A stretch of 12,701 nucleotides of DNA from Sulfidibacterium sp036244975. Lineage in GTDB: Bacteria > Bacteroidota > Bacteroidia > Bacteroidales > F082. Of the stretch, positions 7,225-12,701 are shown one piece after another (the stretch's first letter is position 1; each line of letters opens with the position of its first letter). A program made the position numbers and the translations under genes. Location of the stretch: NCBI GenBank assembly GCA_036244975.1, contig BTTE01000070.1, positions 1-12,701 on the forward strand, read 5' to 3'. The notes beneath the pieces are model-generated. The model was not told the origin of the DNA and searched no databases. It saw only the letters and a list, made by a program, of their open reading frames with translations.

Positions 7225-7665
7225 ATGAAAGAAAATAATACGGAAACGATGAAACGTTTAGATCTCCTAAAGGAAGTAATGCAGGAGGTGATGCCCGTGA
7301 ATAAACTGTTGGGTGTTGAAATTGAAAAGCTGGAAGAAGGCTATACAGAAGTACGGGTTCCTTTTCAAAAGCAGTTTGTGGGCGATTTTAGGAGAGGACT
7401 TTGGCACGGTGGTATTTTGGCGAGTGTGGCCGACACCATCGGAGGTTTGGTGGCTTTGAGTCTGGCTCGTTCACAGGATCAGGTGAATACGGTGGATATG
7501 CGGATTGATTATTTGCATGGAGCCGTTGAGGAGGATATCTATGGTGAAGCTGTTTTGGTGAAAGCCGGTAAGCGGATTATTTTAGCCGATGTAAAACTGT
7601 TTCAGAAGCATCAGCAAGAGCCGGTGGTGGTTGCCCGGTGTGCCTACAGTATCCTGCGAAGATGA
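7225..7665 (+). CDS. PaaI-family hotdog-fold thioesterase
   Basis: A 146-aa single-domain hotdog protein of the PaaI/4HBT thioesterase family, which hydrolyses acyl- or aryl-CoA thioesters in the cytoplasm. The family signature is visible as LWHGGILASVADTIGG, with HGG at residues 61-63 and the likely catalytic Asp at 70. Length is normal for the family. I start it at the ATG at 7225; the ATG at 7249 is a credible alternative (138 aa). A longer frame begins at a TTG at 7192 but that start has no support. The substrate cannot be read from the sequence. The gene converges on dnaN with only 26 nt between the stops. That gap is T-rich but has no clear hairpin. Confidence 0.85.
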   Translation: MKENNTETMKRLDLLKEVMQEVMPVNKLLGVEIEKLEEGYTEVRVPFQKQFVGDFRRGLWHGGILASVADTIGGLVALSLARSQDQVNTVDMRIDYLHGAVEEDIYGEAVLVKAGKRIILADVKLFQKHQQEPVVVARCAYSILRR

Positions 7666-7691
7666 AAATAGTTTTTTTTGTGAATTTTTTC

Positions 7692-8822
7692 TTATTGCGT
7701 CAGCATCACCGGCATAATCAGCATCAGGATGTCTTCCGCCTCGTTGTCGTTGGTGTCGGGAAGGATGATGCCTGCACGGTTGGGTGCCGACAATTCAATG
7801 TCAATGTTTTCTGCTTCCAGTGTATTCAGCATCTCCTGCATAAACTTTGAATTAAAGCCAATTTCTATATCTTCACCGGAGTAGTTGCAGGTTAAGCGCT
7901 CCTTGGCATTGCTGGAATAGTCAATATCCTCAGCGGTAAGTATCAGCTCCTGTCCGGAGATTTTAAACCGCACCTGATGGGTTGATTTACTTCCGAAAAT
8001 GGCCACACGGCGCAGAGAATCCAGCAGGTTTTTCCGGTTCACCACCAGCTTGTAAGGATTTTGTGTGGGGATAACGGCTTCGTAGTTGGGATATTTCCCG
8101 TCGATCAGCCGACAGACCATAGTAACATCATCATACCGGAAAATGACATTGGTATCGTTGTATTCCATTTTTACTTCCGTTTCAGGATCATCGGGCATGA
8201 TGTTTTTCAAATGGTTCAAAGGCTTTTTAGGCAAAATGAAAGAAACGCTGTTTTCCGATTTAATATCATGACGGCGATAGCGCACAAGCTTGTGCGCATC
8301 GGTGGCCACAAAATTCATATGGTCCTGCTCAATTTCGCAAAAGATACCCGACATCACCGGACGTAATTCGTCATTACCGGTGGCAAAAAGCGTCTTGCCG
8401 AAAGCATTCACCAGCAGCGAAGCGTTCAGGTTGACCGAGATGGTATTTTCCAGTTGCGGAACCTGTGGAAATTCATCGCTGTTGTGACCTATCAGCTTGT
8501 ATTTTCCTTCGCCGGCAAGCAGCTGTATCTCCTGTGAATCCAAATCTACGGTAAAAGTAACAGGGATGTTTGGAAAGGTCTTGGTGATATCCAGCAGCAT
8601 ACGGGCGGGAATAGCAATTTTTCCCGGATTTTCAGCCATGTCAACCTGTACCACAACCGTAATGGTTGTCTCAAGGTCAGAAGCGGTAATTTTCAGCGAT
8701 TTCTCTTCGGAGAGTTCAAACAAAAAATCATCGAGAATGGGAAGAGTATTACTACTGCTCATCACTCCGCTAATCTTTTGTAAACTTTTCAGCAGGCTGG
8801 CACTTGATATGATAAATTTCAT
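7692..8822 (-). CDS. dnaN: DNA polymerase III beta subunit (sliding clamp)
   Basis: DnaN (376 aa) forms the dimeric ring that tethers the replicative polymerase and other factors to DNA. Hallmarks along the three-domain chain are the start MKFIISSASLLKSLQKI, the SNTLPILDDF segment near residues 24-33, TDAHKLVRYR in the middle domain, DGKYPNYEAVIP in the third quarter, and the C-terminal LMLIMPVMLTQ. The last residues of this protein form the conserved edge near the peptide-binding pocket. Length is usual for the family. The ATG at 8822 is the only reasonable start. It lies downstream of plsY on the same strand (77 nt between) and away from dnaA, as is common in Bacteroidota. A candidate promoter in the gap suggests separate transcription. 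Confidence 0.97.
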   Translation of the reverse strand: MKFIISSASLLKSLQKISGVMSSSNTLPILDDFLFELSEEKSLKITASDLETTITVVVQVDMAENPGKIAIPARMLLDITKTFPNIPVTFTVDLDSQEIQLLAGEGKYKLIGHNSDEFPQVPQLENTISVNLNASLLVNAFGKTLFATGNDELRPVMSGIFCEIEQDHMNFVATDAHKLVRYRRHDIKSENSVSFILPKKPLNHLKNIMPDDPETEVKMEYNDTNVIFRYDDVTMVCRLIDGKYPNYEAVIPTQNPYKLVVNRKNLLDSLRRVAIFGSKSTHQVRFKISGQELILTAEDIDYSSNAKERLTCNYSGEDIEIGFNSKFMQEMLNTLEAENIDIELSAPNRAGIILPDTNDNEAEDILMLIMPVMLTQ

Positions 8823-8844
8823 AGTGTTAGAATTTTCTTTTCTA

Positions 8845-8852
8845 CAAAAATA
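8845..8852 (-). promoter_or_regulatory. Candidate -7 box of the dnaN promoter
   Basis: The minus strand reads TATTTTTG, an exact TAnnTTTG match, 22 nt before the dnaN ATG in the plsY-dnaN gap. No recognisable -33 TTTG is seen at the usual distance. In such A+T-rich sequence a chance match is possible. Confidence 0.35.
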
Positions 8853-8899
8853 TTCAAAAGGTAAAAGTAAAAATTTCCGTTAAGTTTTTACCTGTTCTT

Positions 8900-9559
8900 T
8901 TAAATAAGTTTTCCACAATAGTTGTTAAGTTTCTTTTTAACCCTTTTAAAACGGTTTTCTTCACCTTTCCACAGCCGCCGGATGTTTTGCCGGTGAGTAT
9001 AAAGTAAAAATAGCGCTGCCACAATGGAAAAGATAACCCTGCCGGGATGCCTGTCGTGGTAAAGCAAAATGTCGGCCAGCGGAAAAGAAACCCCGCCGAG
9101 CATGGATCCCAGTGAGACATAGCCGGTTCCAAAAGCCACAATTGCAAAGACAACCACCGGAATCCAAATCACATTTGGGAAGAGCGCAATGCCCATGCCC
9201 AGCAGTGTGGCAACGCCTTTTCCACCCCTGAAAGAAGCAAAAACGGGATAAACATGACCGATAACAGCCAGAAATCCGGCCAGCATTTGTGCATAAATAA
9301 TTTGAGAGGCCGTCCAGCCAGGCGGGATAAATGCACTCATAAAATAAACAGCGAGAAAACCTTTAAGCACATCCACAAAAATGACCGGAATACCGGCTTT
9401 TACGCCGAGCACACGGATGACATTGGTGGCTCCTGCATTTCCCGAACCCTCGTTGCGGATATCACGGTGGTAAAACCATTTGCCTACCCATACTGCCGTG
9501 GGAATGGAACCCAGGAGGTAGGCGATGAGCAACCCGCCAATCAATATTATCCATTGCAT
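8900..9559 (-). CDS. plsY: Acyl-phosphate:glycerol-3-phosphate acyltransferase PlsY
   Basis: Integral inner-membrane enzyme (219 aa) that transfers the acyl group from acyl-phosphate to glycerol-3-phosphate, the first acylation step of phospholipid synthesis; PlsX supplies the substrate. Three family motifs are intact: GSIPTAVWVGK (residues 17-27), RNEGSGNAGATN (35-46) and GHVYPVFASFRGGKGVAT (101-118, with the glycine-rich substrate loop). Hydrophobic segments cover most of the chain, consistent with the multi-pass PlsY fold. The C-terminal 30 residues are unusually lysine/arginine-rich and should be cytoplasmic. The ATG at 9559 gives the standard N-terminus and lies only 4 nt after a TAnnTTTG box, suggesting a leaderless or near-leaderless mRNA. 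Confidence 0.96.
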   Translation of the reverse strand: MQWIILIGGLLIAYLLGSIPTAVWVGKWFYHRDIRNEGSGNAGATNVIRVLGVKAGIPVIFVDVLKGFLAVYFMSAFIPPGWTASQIIYAQMLAGFLAVIGHVYPVFASFRGGKGVATLLGMGIALFPNVIWIPVVVFAIVAFGTGYVSLGSMLGGVSFPLADILLYHDRHPGRVIFSIVAALFLLYTHRQNIRRLWKGEENRFKRVKKKLNNYCGKLI

Positions 9560-9563
9560 GAGA

Positions 9564-9571
9564 CAAAAATA
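9564..9571 (-). promoter_or_regulatory. Candidate -7 box of the plsY promoter
   Basis: The minus strand reads TATTTTTG, an exact TAnnTTTG match, separated from the plsY ATG by only TCTC. Transcription would then start at or next to the ATG. No good -33 box is visible about 19 nt upstream, so confidence is modest. Confidence 0.35.
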
Positions 9572-9629
9572 GGAAAAACCTGTTTACTTCGGTTGCTCTG
9601 TTTTTGTCTTCTGACCACTCTTTTATCTC

Positions 9630-10043
9630 CTACCTGCTTTTTGGGATTGACAAGGCTTTAAATTCTATACTGTTGCCATTTTGTGATTTATTCAAAGCGG
9701 AATTTTCTTCGTCCGTAAGTAATCTTGAATGAATAATAAATCGTAACCCAAGTGGAATTTCAAGCGAAAAACTTGAACCCCTTCCTTCTGTGATGTCGAC
9801 AGTTAAATGGGTGTATTTCCAATATTCAAACTGGTCCTGATTCATATAATAATTTACACCTTCTATTTGTCCAAGTAAAATATCACTATCATCAAGGTAC
9901 AGGTCTCCTTTTTCAAGAATCATTGGTGCCGAGCCGTCACAGCAACCACCGCTTTGATGAAATATTAAATCTCCGTGTTTTGCTTTGAGTTGTTTTACAA
10001 CTTCTCCGGCTCGTTCTGTTATTGCTACTCTTTCGTATTTCAT
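9630..10043 (-). CDS. DUF779 family protein linked to aldehyde dehydrogenase
   Basis: DUF779 protein (137 aa) of unknown function. The family signature is present as HQSGGCCDGSAPM (residues 29-41, with the Cys34-Cys35 pair) and as GRGSSFSLEIPLGLRFIIHSR (87-107, shown here by its ends GRGSSF and IIHSR). These proteins are frequently encoded next to ExaC/AldB-type aldehyde dehydrogenases, as here, which suggests an accessory role. That link is contextual. I start at the ATG at 10043, since MKYERVAITERAGE is the usual family beginning; the frame runs open to 10085 but the extra 14 residues overlap the hairpin. The tail after about residue 110 (NKSQNGNSIEFKALSIPKSR) is longer than I expect and of unclear origin. 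A hairpin separates this gene from the dehydrogenase. Confidence 0.85.
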   Translation of the reverse strand: MKYERVAITERAGEVVKQLKAKHGDLIFHQSGGCCDGSAPMILEKGDLYLDDSDILLGQIEGVNYYMNQDQFEYWKYTHLTVDITEGRGSSFSLEIPLGLRFIIHSRLLTDEENSALNKSQNGNSIEFKALSIPKSR

Positions 10044-10070
10044 GTCATTTAGGTTTAAAACGCAAAACGA

Positions 10071-10105
10071 ATACAGGCTGACCAAATATTTCAGTCAGCC
10101 TGTAT
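10071..10105. terminator. Strong hairpin between the aldehyde dehydrogenase and DUF779 genes
   Basis: A perfect 12-bp inverted repeat: ATACAGGCTGAC at 10071-10082 and GTCAGCCTGTAT at 10094-10105, with an 11-nt loop. Minus-strand transcripts leaving the dehydrogenase gene (stop at 10127) meet it at once and then run into TCGTTTTGCGTTTT, a broken T-tract. On the plus strand it is followed by ATTTT. It probably terminates or attenuates transcription, reducing DUF779 expression relative to the dehydrogenase. It could instead stabilise the 3' end of a processed mRNA. Confidence 0.7.
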
Positions 10106-10126
10106 ATTTTCAGTTAAAATCATCCG

Positions 10127-11626
10127 TTAAAAGAATCCCAGTTTGTTCTTGTCGTAAGAAATTAGCATATTTTTATTTTGACGATAATGTTCCAGCATCA
10201 TCAAATGTGTTTCTCTGCCAAATCCTGATTTTTTATAACCGCCAAATGGTGCGTGTGCAGAATAATCATGGTAACAATTTACCCAAACTCTGCCTGCTTT
10301 TATTGCTCTCGGAACTTGGTACAATTGATGAGCATCTCTTGTCCAGACACCTGCTCCCAAACCATACGATGTATCGTTTGCAATTTCTATTGCTTCTGCT
10401 TCATCTTTAAATTTAGTTACACAAACAACCGGGCCAAAAATTTCTTCCCGGAAGACTCTCATTTTATTATGTCCTTCTAATATAGTAGGTTGAATGTAAA
10501 ATCCATGCGCTAATTCTCCATCTAATTTACAGGCGGCACCACCTGTAAGGACTTTAGCGCCTTCTTCTTTTCCTATTTTAATATAAGAAAGTATTTTTTC
10601 GTACTGGTCGTTAGAACATTGTGCTCCAACCATTGTATTTACATCATACGGATTGTCTTGAATTGCTGCTTTTGTACGGGCAATAACTTTTTCCATAAAG
10701 GCATCATAAATATCTTCCTGTACTAATAATCTTGATGGACAAGTACAAACTTCACCTTGATTGAAAGCAAATAAAACCGCTCCTTCAACTGCTTTATCTA
10801 AAAATGCATCATCTTCATCCATTACAGAATTAAAGAAAATATTTGGTGATTTACCACCTAATTCCATGGTAACAGGATTCAGGTTTTTAGATGCGTATTG
10901 CATAATTAATTGGCCTGTAGTAGTTTCTCCTGTAAAAGCAACTTTACTAACACCTGAACTTGAAGCCAATGGTTTTCCTGCTTCCGGTCCAAATCCCTGT
11001 ATAATATTAAATACACCCGGAGGAAATACATCTGCTATTTTTTCCATAAGCAAGGTAGCGGAGGATGGTGTTTGTTCTGCCGGTTTCAATACTACACAGT
11101 TACCGGCTGCTAATGCAGGCGGCGCTTTCCACGATAACATTAACAGAGGAAAATTCCAGGGAATAATTTGAGCGACTACCCCTAACGGCTCTTTAATATT
11201 TAATGATAAAGTAGTTGCATTCAGCTCGGTAGCTGTTCCTTCTTCTGCCCTGATAACCGAAGCAAAGTAACGCCAGTGATCTATGGCTAAAGGAACATCG
11301 GCGGCAAGTGTCTCTCTGATTGGTTTGCCGTTATCGCAGGTTTCTACCAAAGCAAATTCTTCAGCATTGGCTTCAATAATATCTGCCACTGTATTAAGCA
11401 AAGCTGATCTTTCTCCCACAGAAGTGTTACCCCATGCTTCTTTAGCTGCATTTGCTGCTGCGACTGCATTATCTACATCTTCTTTTTGCGAACGCGGATA
11501 CTTTGCAATAAGTGAATTATCAATTGGCGAAGTATTATCAAAATACTGTCCGCCTACAGGTGCAACGAATTTTCCGTTGATGAAATTCCCATACTTTTCT
11601 TTAAATTTTGGTTTTGAATAACTCAT
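10127..11626 (-). CDS. NAD-dependent aldehyde dehydrogenase, ExaC/AldB/AcoD-like
   Basis: Cytoplasmic aldehyde dehydrogenase (499 aa) that oxidises an aldehyde, probably acetaldehyde or another short-chain aldehyde, to the acid with NAD(P)+. The key residues are present: Asn158 in PWNFP, Lys181 in LKPAE, the general base Glu255 in MELGGKSPN, and the nucleophile Cys294 in NQGEVCTCPSR. The NQGEVCTC form, the N-terminal KYGNFINGKFVAPVGGQYFD block and the C-terminal FGGYKKSGFGRETH block point to the ExaC/AldB/AcoD subgroup. Length is normal. The ATG at 11626 gives the standard N-terminus with an A-rich upstream sequence; I could not recognise a promoter. DUF779 follows downstream. Codon choice is visibly more A+T-rich than in the fix, dnaN and plsY genes. 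Confidence 0.94.
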   Translation of the reverse strand: MSYSKPKFKEKYGNFINGKFVAPVGGQYFDNTSPIDNSLIAKYPRSQKEDVDNAVAAANAAKEAWGNTSVGERSALLNTVADIIEANAEEFALVETCDNGKPIRETLAADVPLAIDHWRYFASVIRAEEGTATELNATTLSLNIKEPLGVVAQIIPWNFPLLMLSWKAPPALAAGNCVVLKPAEQTPSSATLLMEKIADVFPPGVFNIIQGFGPEAGKPLASSSGVSKVAFTGETTTGQLIMQYASKNLNPVTMELGGKSPNIFFNSVMDEDDAFLDKAVEGAVLFAFNQGEVCTCPSRLLVQEDIYDAFMEKVIARTKAAIQDNPYDVNTMVGAQCSNDQYEKILSYIKIGKEEGAKVLTGGAACKLDGELAHGFYIQPTILEGHNKMRVFREEIFGPVVCVTKFKDEAEAIEIANDTSYGLGAGVWTRDAHQLYQVPRAIKAGRVWVNCYHDYSAHAPFGGYKKSGFGRETHLMMLEHYRQNKNMLISYDKNKLGFF

Positions 11627-11704
11627 AGCATAATGTTTTTTAATTGAACGTGCCTACTCTTTTGTAGATTTTCGGTTTCCTCTAATATTTCCTTTAAATG
11701 AACG

Positions 11705-11818
11705 CCAACGTGTTGGCTATGCGGAGTGCGTGATTTTAATGCGCTTCACTTTCAACCTAACGTTATATTTTATTTGCCATATCGTTTATACTCAACGTGT
11801 TGCACGCATTACGCATAG
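11705..11818. repeat. Imperfect inverted repeat between higA and the aldehyde dehydrogenase gene
   Basis: The left arm CTATGCGGAGTGCGTG (11717-11732) and the right arm CACGCATTACGCATAG (11803-11818) are reverse complements at 14 of 16 positions, separated by 70 nt. Each arm also has a CAACGTGTTG word on its left side (11706-11715 and 11793-11802), itself a small palindrome (CAAC-GT-GTTG). The whole non-coding stretch 11627-11840 is otherwise without a gene. It may be a small non-autonomous mobile element or recombination-site relic, or it may help end transcription of the toxin-antitoxin pair. Confidence 0.6.
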
Positions 11819-11840
11819 GTGTTGTTGTAGCACGTAATTT

Positions 11841-12131
11841 CTATACGTCAATCGAGATATTAACTTTTCCTCCAAGTCCTTTTTCAACAATGTCAAACAG
11901 AGTCTTCAGGGTCAGATTGCTTCCATTGTTTTCAACTCTAGAAATATAAGTCCTTTTTTTGTTTAAAATGTTGCCTAGTTCTTGTTGAGTTAATTTTTTA
12001 TCTTCTCTGGCCTTTTTCAATAGAAGTCCTATTTTGAAGGATTCGAAATCACGTTCAAGTTCATCTCTTCTTTCGGTTCCTTTTTCTCCGTAAACCGAGT
12101 CTTTTATTTCAGCCCAAGTTTTTGTATTCAT
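11841..12131 (-). CDS. higA: HigA-type antitoxin, XRE-family helix-turn-helix protein
   Basis: Antitoxin (96 aa) partner of the toxin encoded just upstream. Residues about 34-88 form a Cro/C1-type helix-turn-helix: LLLKKAREDKKLTQQELGNI, then the recognition-helix region KKRTYISRVENN and the closing helices. The N-terminal third (MNTKTWAEIKDSVYGEKGTE) is the region expected to contact the toxin. The ATG overlaps the toxin stop as ATGA, and an AGGAGG Shine-Dalgarno (12139-12144 on the opposite strand) sits 7 nt upstream, so translation is coupled and strong. Known antitoxins of this type neutralise the toxin and repress their own promoter; the palindrome in the upstream promoter fits that. The specific name is inferred from toxin-first order and domain type. 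Confidence 0.88.
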   Translation of the reverse strand: MNTKTWAEIKDSVYGEKGTERRDELERDFESFKIGLLLKKAREDKKLTQQELGNILNKKRTYISRVENNGSNLTLKTLFDIVEKGLGGKVNISIDV

Positions 12132-12487
12132 TTTGTTTCCTCCTCTTTTTCTTTTTCGTTAAAATATTCATTCATTAATCGAAGTGCTTTGTCAATTTCA
12201 CGTTTTGGAGTTTTTTGTGTTTTCTTTGTAAATCCATTCAGCAGAATCACAAGTCTCCCTTTGTCGAAAAAACAAAATACTCTCCAAATATTTGATGCTA
12301 ATGAAATCCTTGCCTCATAAAGTCCTTTAGTTCCAGTGATAAATTTCAAATAATTCTCTGGTATTCTTTCAAGAGTCTCAATTGCCTCAATAATTTTGAA
12401 AACCTTATTCTGCACTTTGATTGGTTGCTTTAATAAGAAATCCTCAAAATAGTTTTTATAGGCGATTACTTCTCTTATTTTATTCAT
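12128..12487 (-). CDS. higB: HigB/RelE-like toxin (Gp49 family)
   Basis: Toxin (119 aa) of the RelE/ParE superfamily, in the HigB/phage Gp49-like branch (PF05973), typically a ribosome-dependent mRNA endonuclease. Family features include the N-terminal helical part MNKIREVIAYKNYFEDFL, the ETLERIPENYLKFITGTKGLYEAR-type region (residues about 37-60, given here by ERIPENYLK and GTKGLYEAR), the strand pair WRVFCFFDKGRLVILLNGF (68-86), and the basic KKTQKTPKREI segment that follows. A lysine-rich C-terminus is usual. The toxin gene comes first and the antitoxin second, overlapping by 4 nt, the HigBA order. The ATG at 12487 lies 4 nt after the promoter -7 box, so the transcript is probably leaderless. 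No inactivating change is seen. Confidence 0.88.
   Translation of the reverse strand: MNKIREVIAYKNYFEDFLLKQPIKVQNKVFKIIEAIETLERIPENYLKFITGTKGLYEARISLASNIWRVFCFFDKGRLVILLNGFTKKTQKTPKREIDKALRLMNEYFNEKEKEEETK
12139..12144 (-). promoter_or_regulatory. Shine-Dalgarno site of higA
   Basis: AGGAGG on the minus strand lies 7 nt before the higA ATG, inside the end of higB. It is a strong site by Bacteroidota standards and contrasts with the apparent lack of any leader for higB. The difference would favour antitoxin synthesis over toxin. Confidence 0.7.
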
Positions 12488-12491
12488 TTTG

Positions 12492-12522
12492 CAAAGGTAA
12501 CTTATAAGTTACAAATATCAAA
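12492..12522 (-). promoter_or_regulatory. Promoter of the higBA toxin-antitoxin operon
   Basis: On the minus strand a TTTG -33 box (12519-12522) and an exact TAnnTTTG -7 box, TACCTTTG (12492-12499), are separated by 19 nt, the expected Bacteroidota sigma-A arrangement. Only CAAA separates the -7 box from the higB ATG at 12487, so transcription should begin at or very near the start codon. This is the best promoter match in the window. Confidence 0.7.
12497..12512. promoter_or_regulatory. Palindromic operator in the higBA promoter
   Basis: GTAACTTATAAGTTAC is a perfect 16-bp palindrome filling most of the spacer between the -33 and -7 boxes and entering the -7 box. Its position and symmetry suit a dimeric helix-turn-helix repressor, most likely HigA or the HigBA complex, that would block RNA polymerase. 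The symmetry is seen directly; the binding is inferred. Confidence 0.65.
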
Positions 12523-12561
12523 ATCTTTTTGTTTATTCTTTCTTAATGTGGAAGGTCTCAT

Positions 12562-12701
12562 TTATCGTACCTTATGTGCTACAACTTCTGATAAAAGTAA
12601 TAATATATCCGAATTAATTTTTTTAAAAGCAAATCTATCCACAATTCAAACTCAGGGTCAAATTTTCCACCAAAAACCGAATTATCAACATAAATAGTTT
12701 C
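12562..12701 (-). pseudogene. Frameshifted, truncated PIN-like protein gene remnant (runs off the window)
   Basis: Reading leftward from the window edge, the minus strand encodes ETIYVDNSVFGGKFDPEFEL and then WIDLL. This looks like the N-terminus of a PIN-domain (VapC-like) protein, with the Asp of VDNSVFGG as the first metal-binding acid. Near 12618-12629, in a run of T then A bases, the frame is lost. The neighbouring frame continues as KKINSDILLLLSEVV, which is what family members have next, and then ends AHKVR-stop at 12562. Intact proteins are usually about 130-160 aa, so about two thirds is missing as well. It is therefore a decayed gene fragment. The frameshift alone could be a homopolymer sequencing error, but the early stop would remain. 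Family assignment is from memory. Confidence 0.55.

Noticed and set aside
9254..9661. A 135-codon plus-strand frame over plsY.
   Set aside because: It is the antisense shadow of plsY, whose motifs are complete on the other strand.
11705..11840. Calling the inverted repeat an integron attC site.
   Set aside because: A GTTRRRY-like word is present, but the paired R and L boxes are not in the required order and spacing, and no integrase or cassette array is seen.
12502..12561. A short minus-strand frame (MRPSTLRKNKQ...) between the PIN remnant and higB.
   Set aside because: It is only about 19 codons, ends inside the promoter palindrome and has no ribosome site.
1..12701. tRNA, rRNA, CRISPR arrays, riboswitches and prophage genes.
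   Set aside because: No cloverleaf, rRNA-like conserved stretch, regularly spaced repeat, recognisable aptamer or phage structural gene could be found on either strand by eye.

Overview
The window looks like a chromosomal segment of a Bacteroidota bacterium, possibly Bacteroidales/Marinilabiliales. Several starts are preceded by the Bacteroidota -7 box TAnnTTTG, strong Shine-Dalgarno sites occur only at tightly coupled gene junctions, and the proteins read as Bacteroidota versions. There are three parts: a left core operon, a central core and lipoprotein region, and a more A+T-rich accessory right end. I see no tRNA, rRNA, CRISPR array or intact insertion sequence.

Left part (1-4220). About 540 bases without a convincing gene hold a degenerate A+T-rich repeat and a candidate promoter. 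They precede a compact fixABCX operon (547-3982) with junctions of +1, -11 and -4 nt. FixA and FixB form an electron-transfer flavoprotein of the bifurcating type, FixC is the membrane-associated flavoprotein quinone reductase, and FixX is its ferredoxin-like partner. Together they would oxidise NADH, sending one electron to quinone and one to ferredoxin or flavodoxin.

Centre (4221-9559). A large minus-strand lipoprotein joins a YVTN-type beta-propeller to a PF04185-type phosphoesterase domain. Upstream of it, on the plus strand, lies a 53-residue fragment resembling the start of the small first protein of ISAon1-type elements. A PaaI-like hotdog thioesterase follows. It converges on the minus-strand housekeeping genes plsY (acyl-phosphate glycerol-3-phosphate acyltransferase) and dnaN (sliding clamp).

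Right part (9630-12701). An ExaC/AldB-like aldehyde dehydrogenase is followed downstream by a DUF779 protein, with a strong hairpin between them. Next come an imperfect inverted repeat and a toxin-first HigBA-type toxin-antitoxin pair. The pair has a near-consensus promoter whose spacer carries a perfect 16-bp palindrome, and its mRNA is probably leaderless. At the window edge is a frameshifted, truncated remnant of what looks like a PIN-domain gene. The repeat, toxin-antitoxin module and broken gene suggest a region of past insertion and rearrangement.

Nothing here is clearly a new defence or biosynthetic system. The most rewarding items are the toxin-antitoxin promoter/operator, the decayed PIN gene beside it, the inverted repeat, and the aldehyde dehydrogenase-DUF779 pair.
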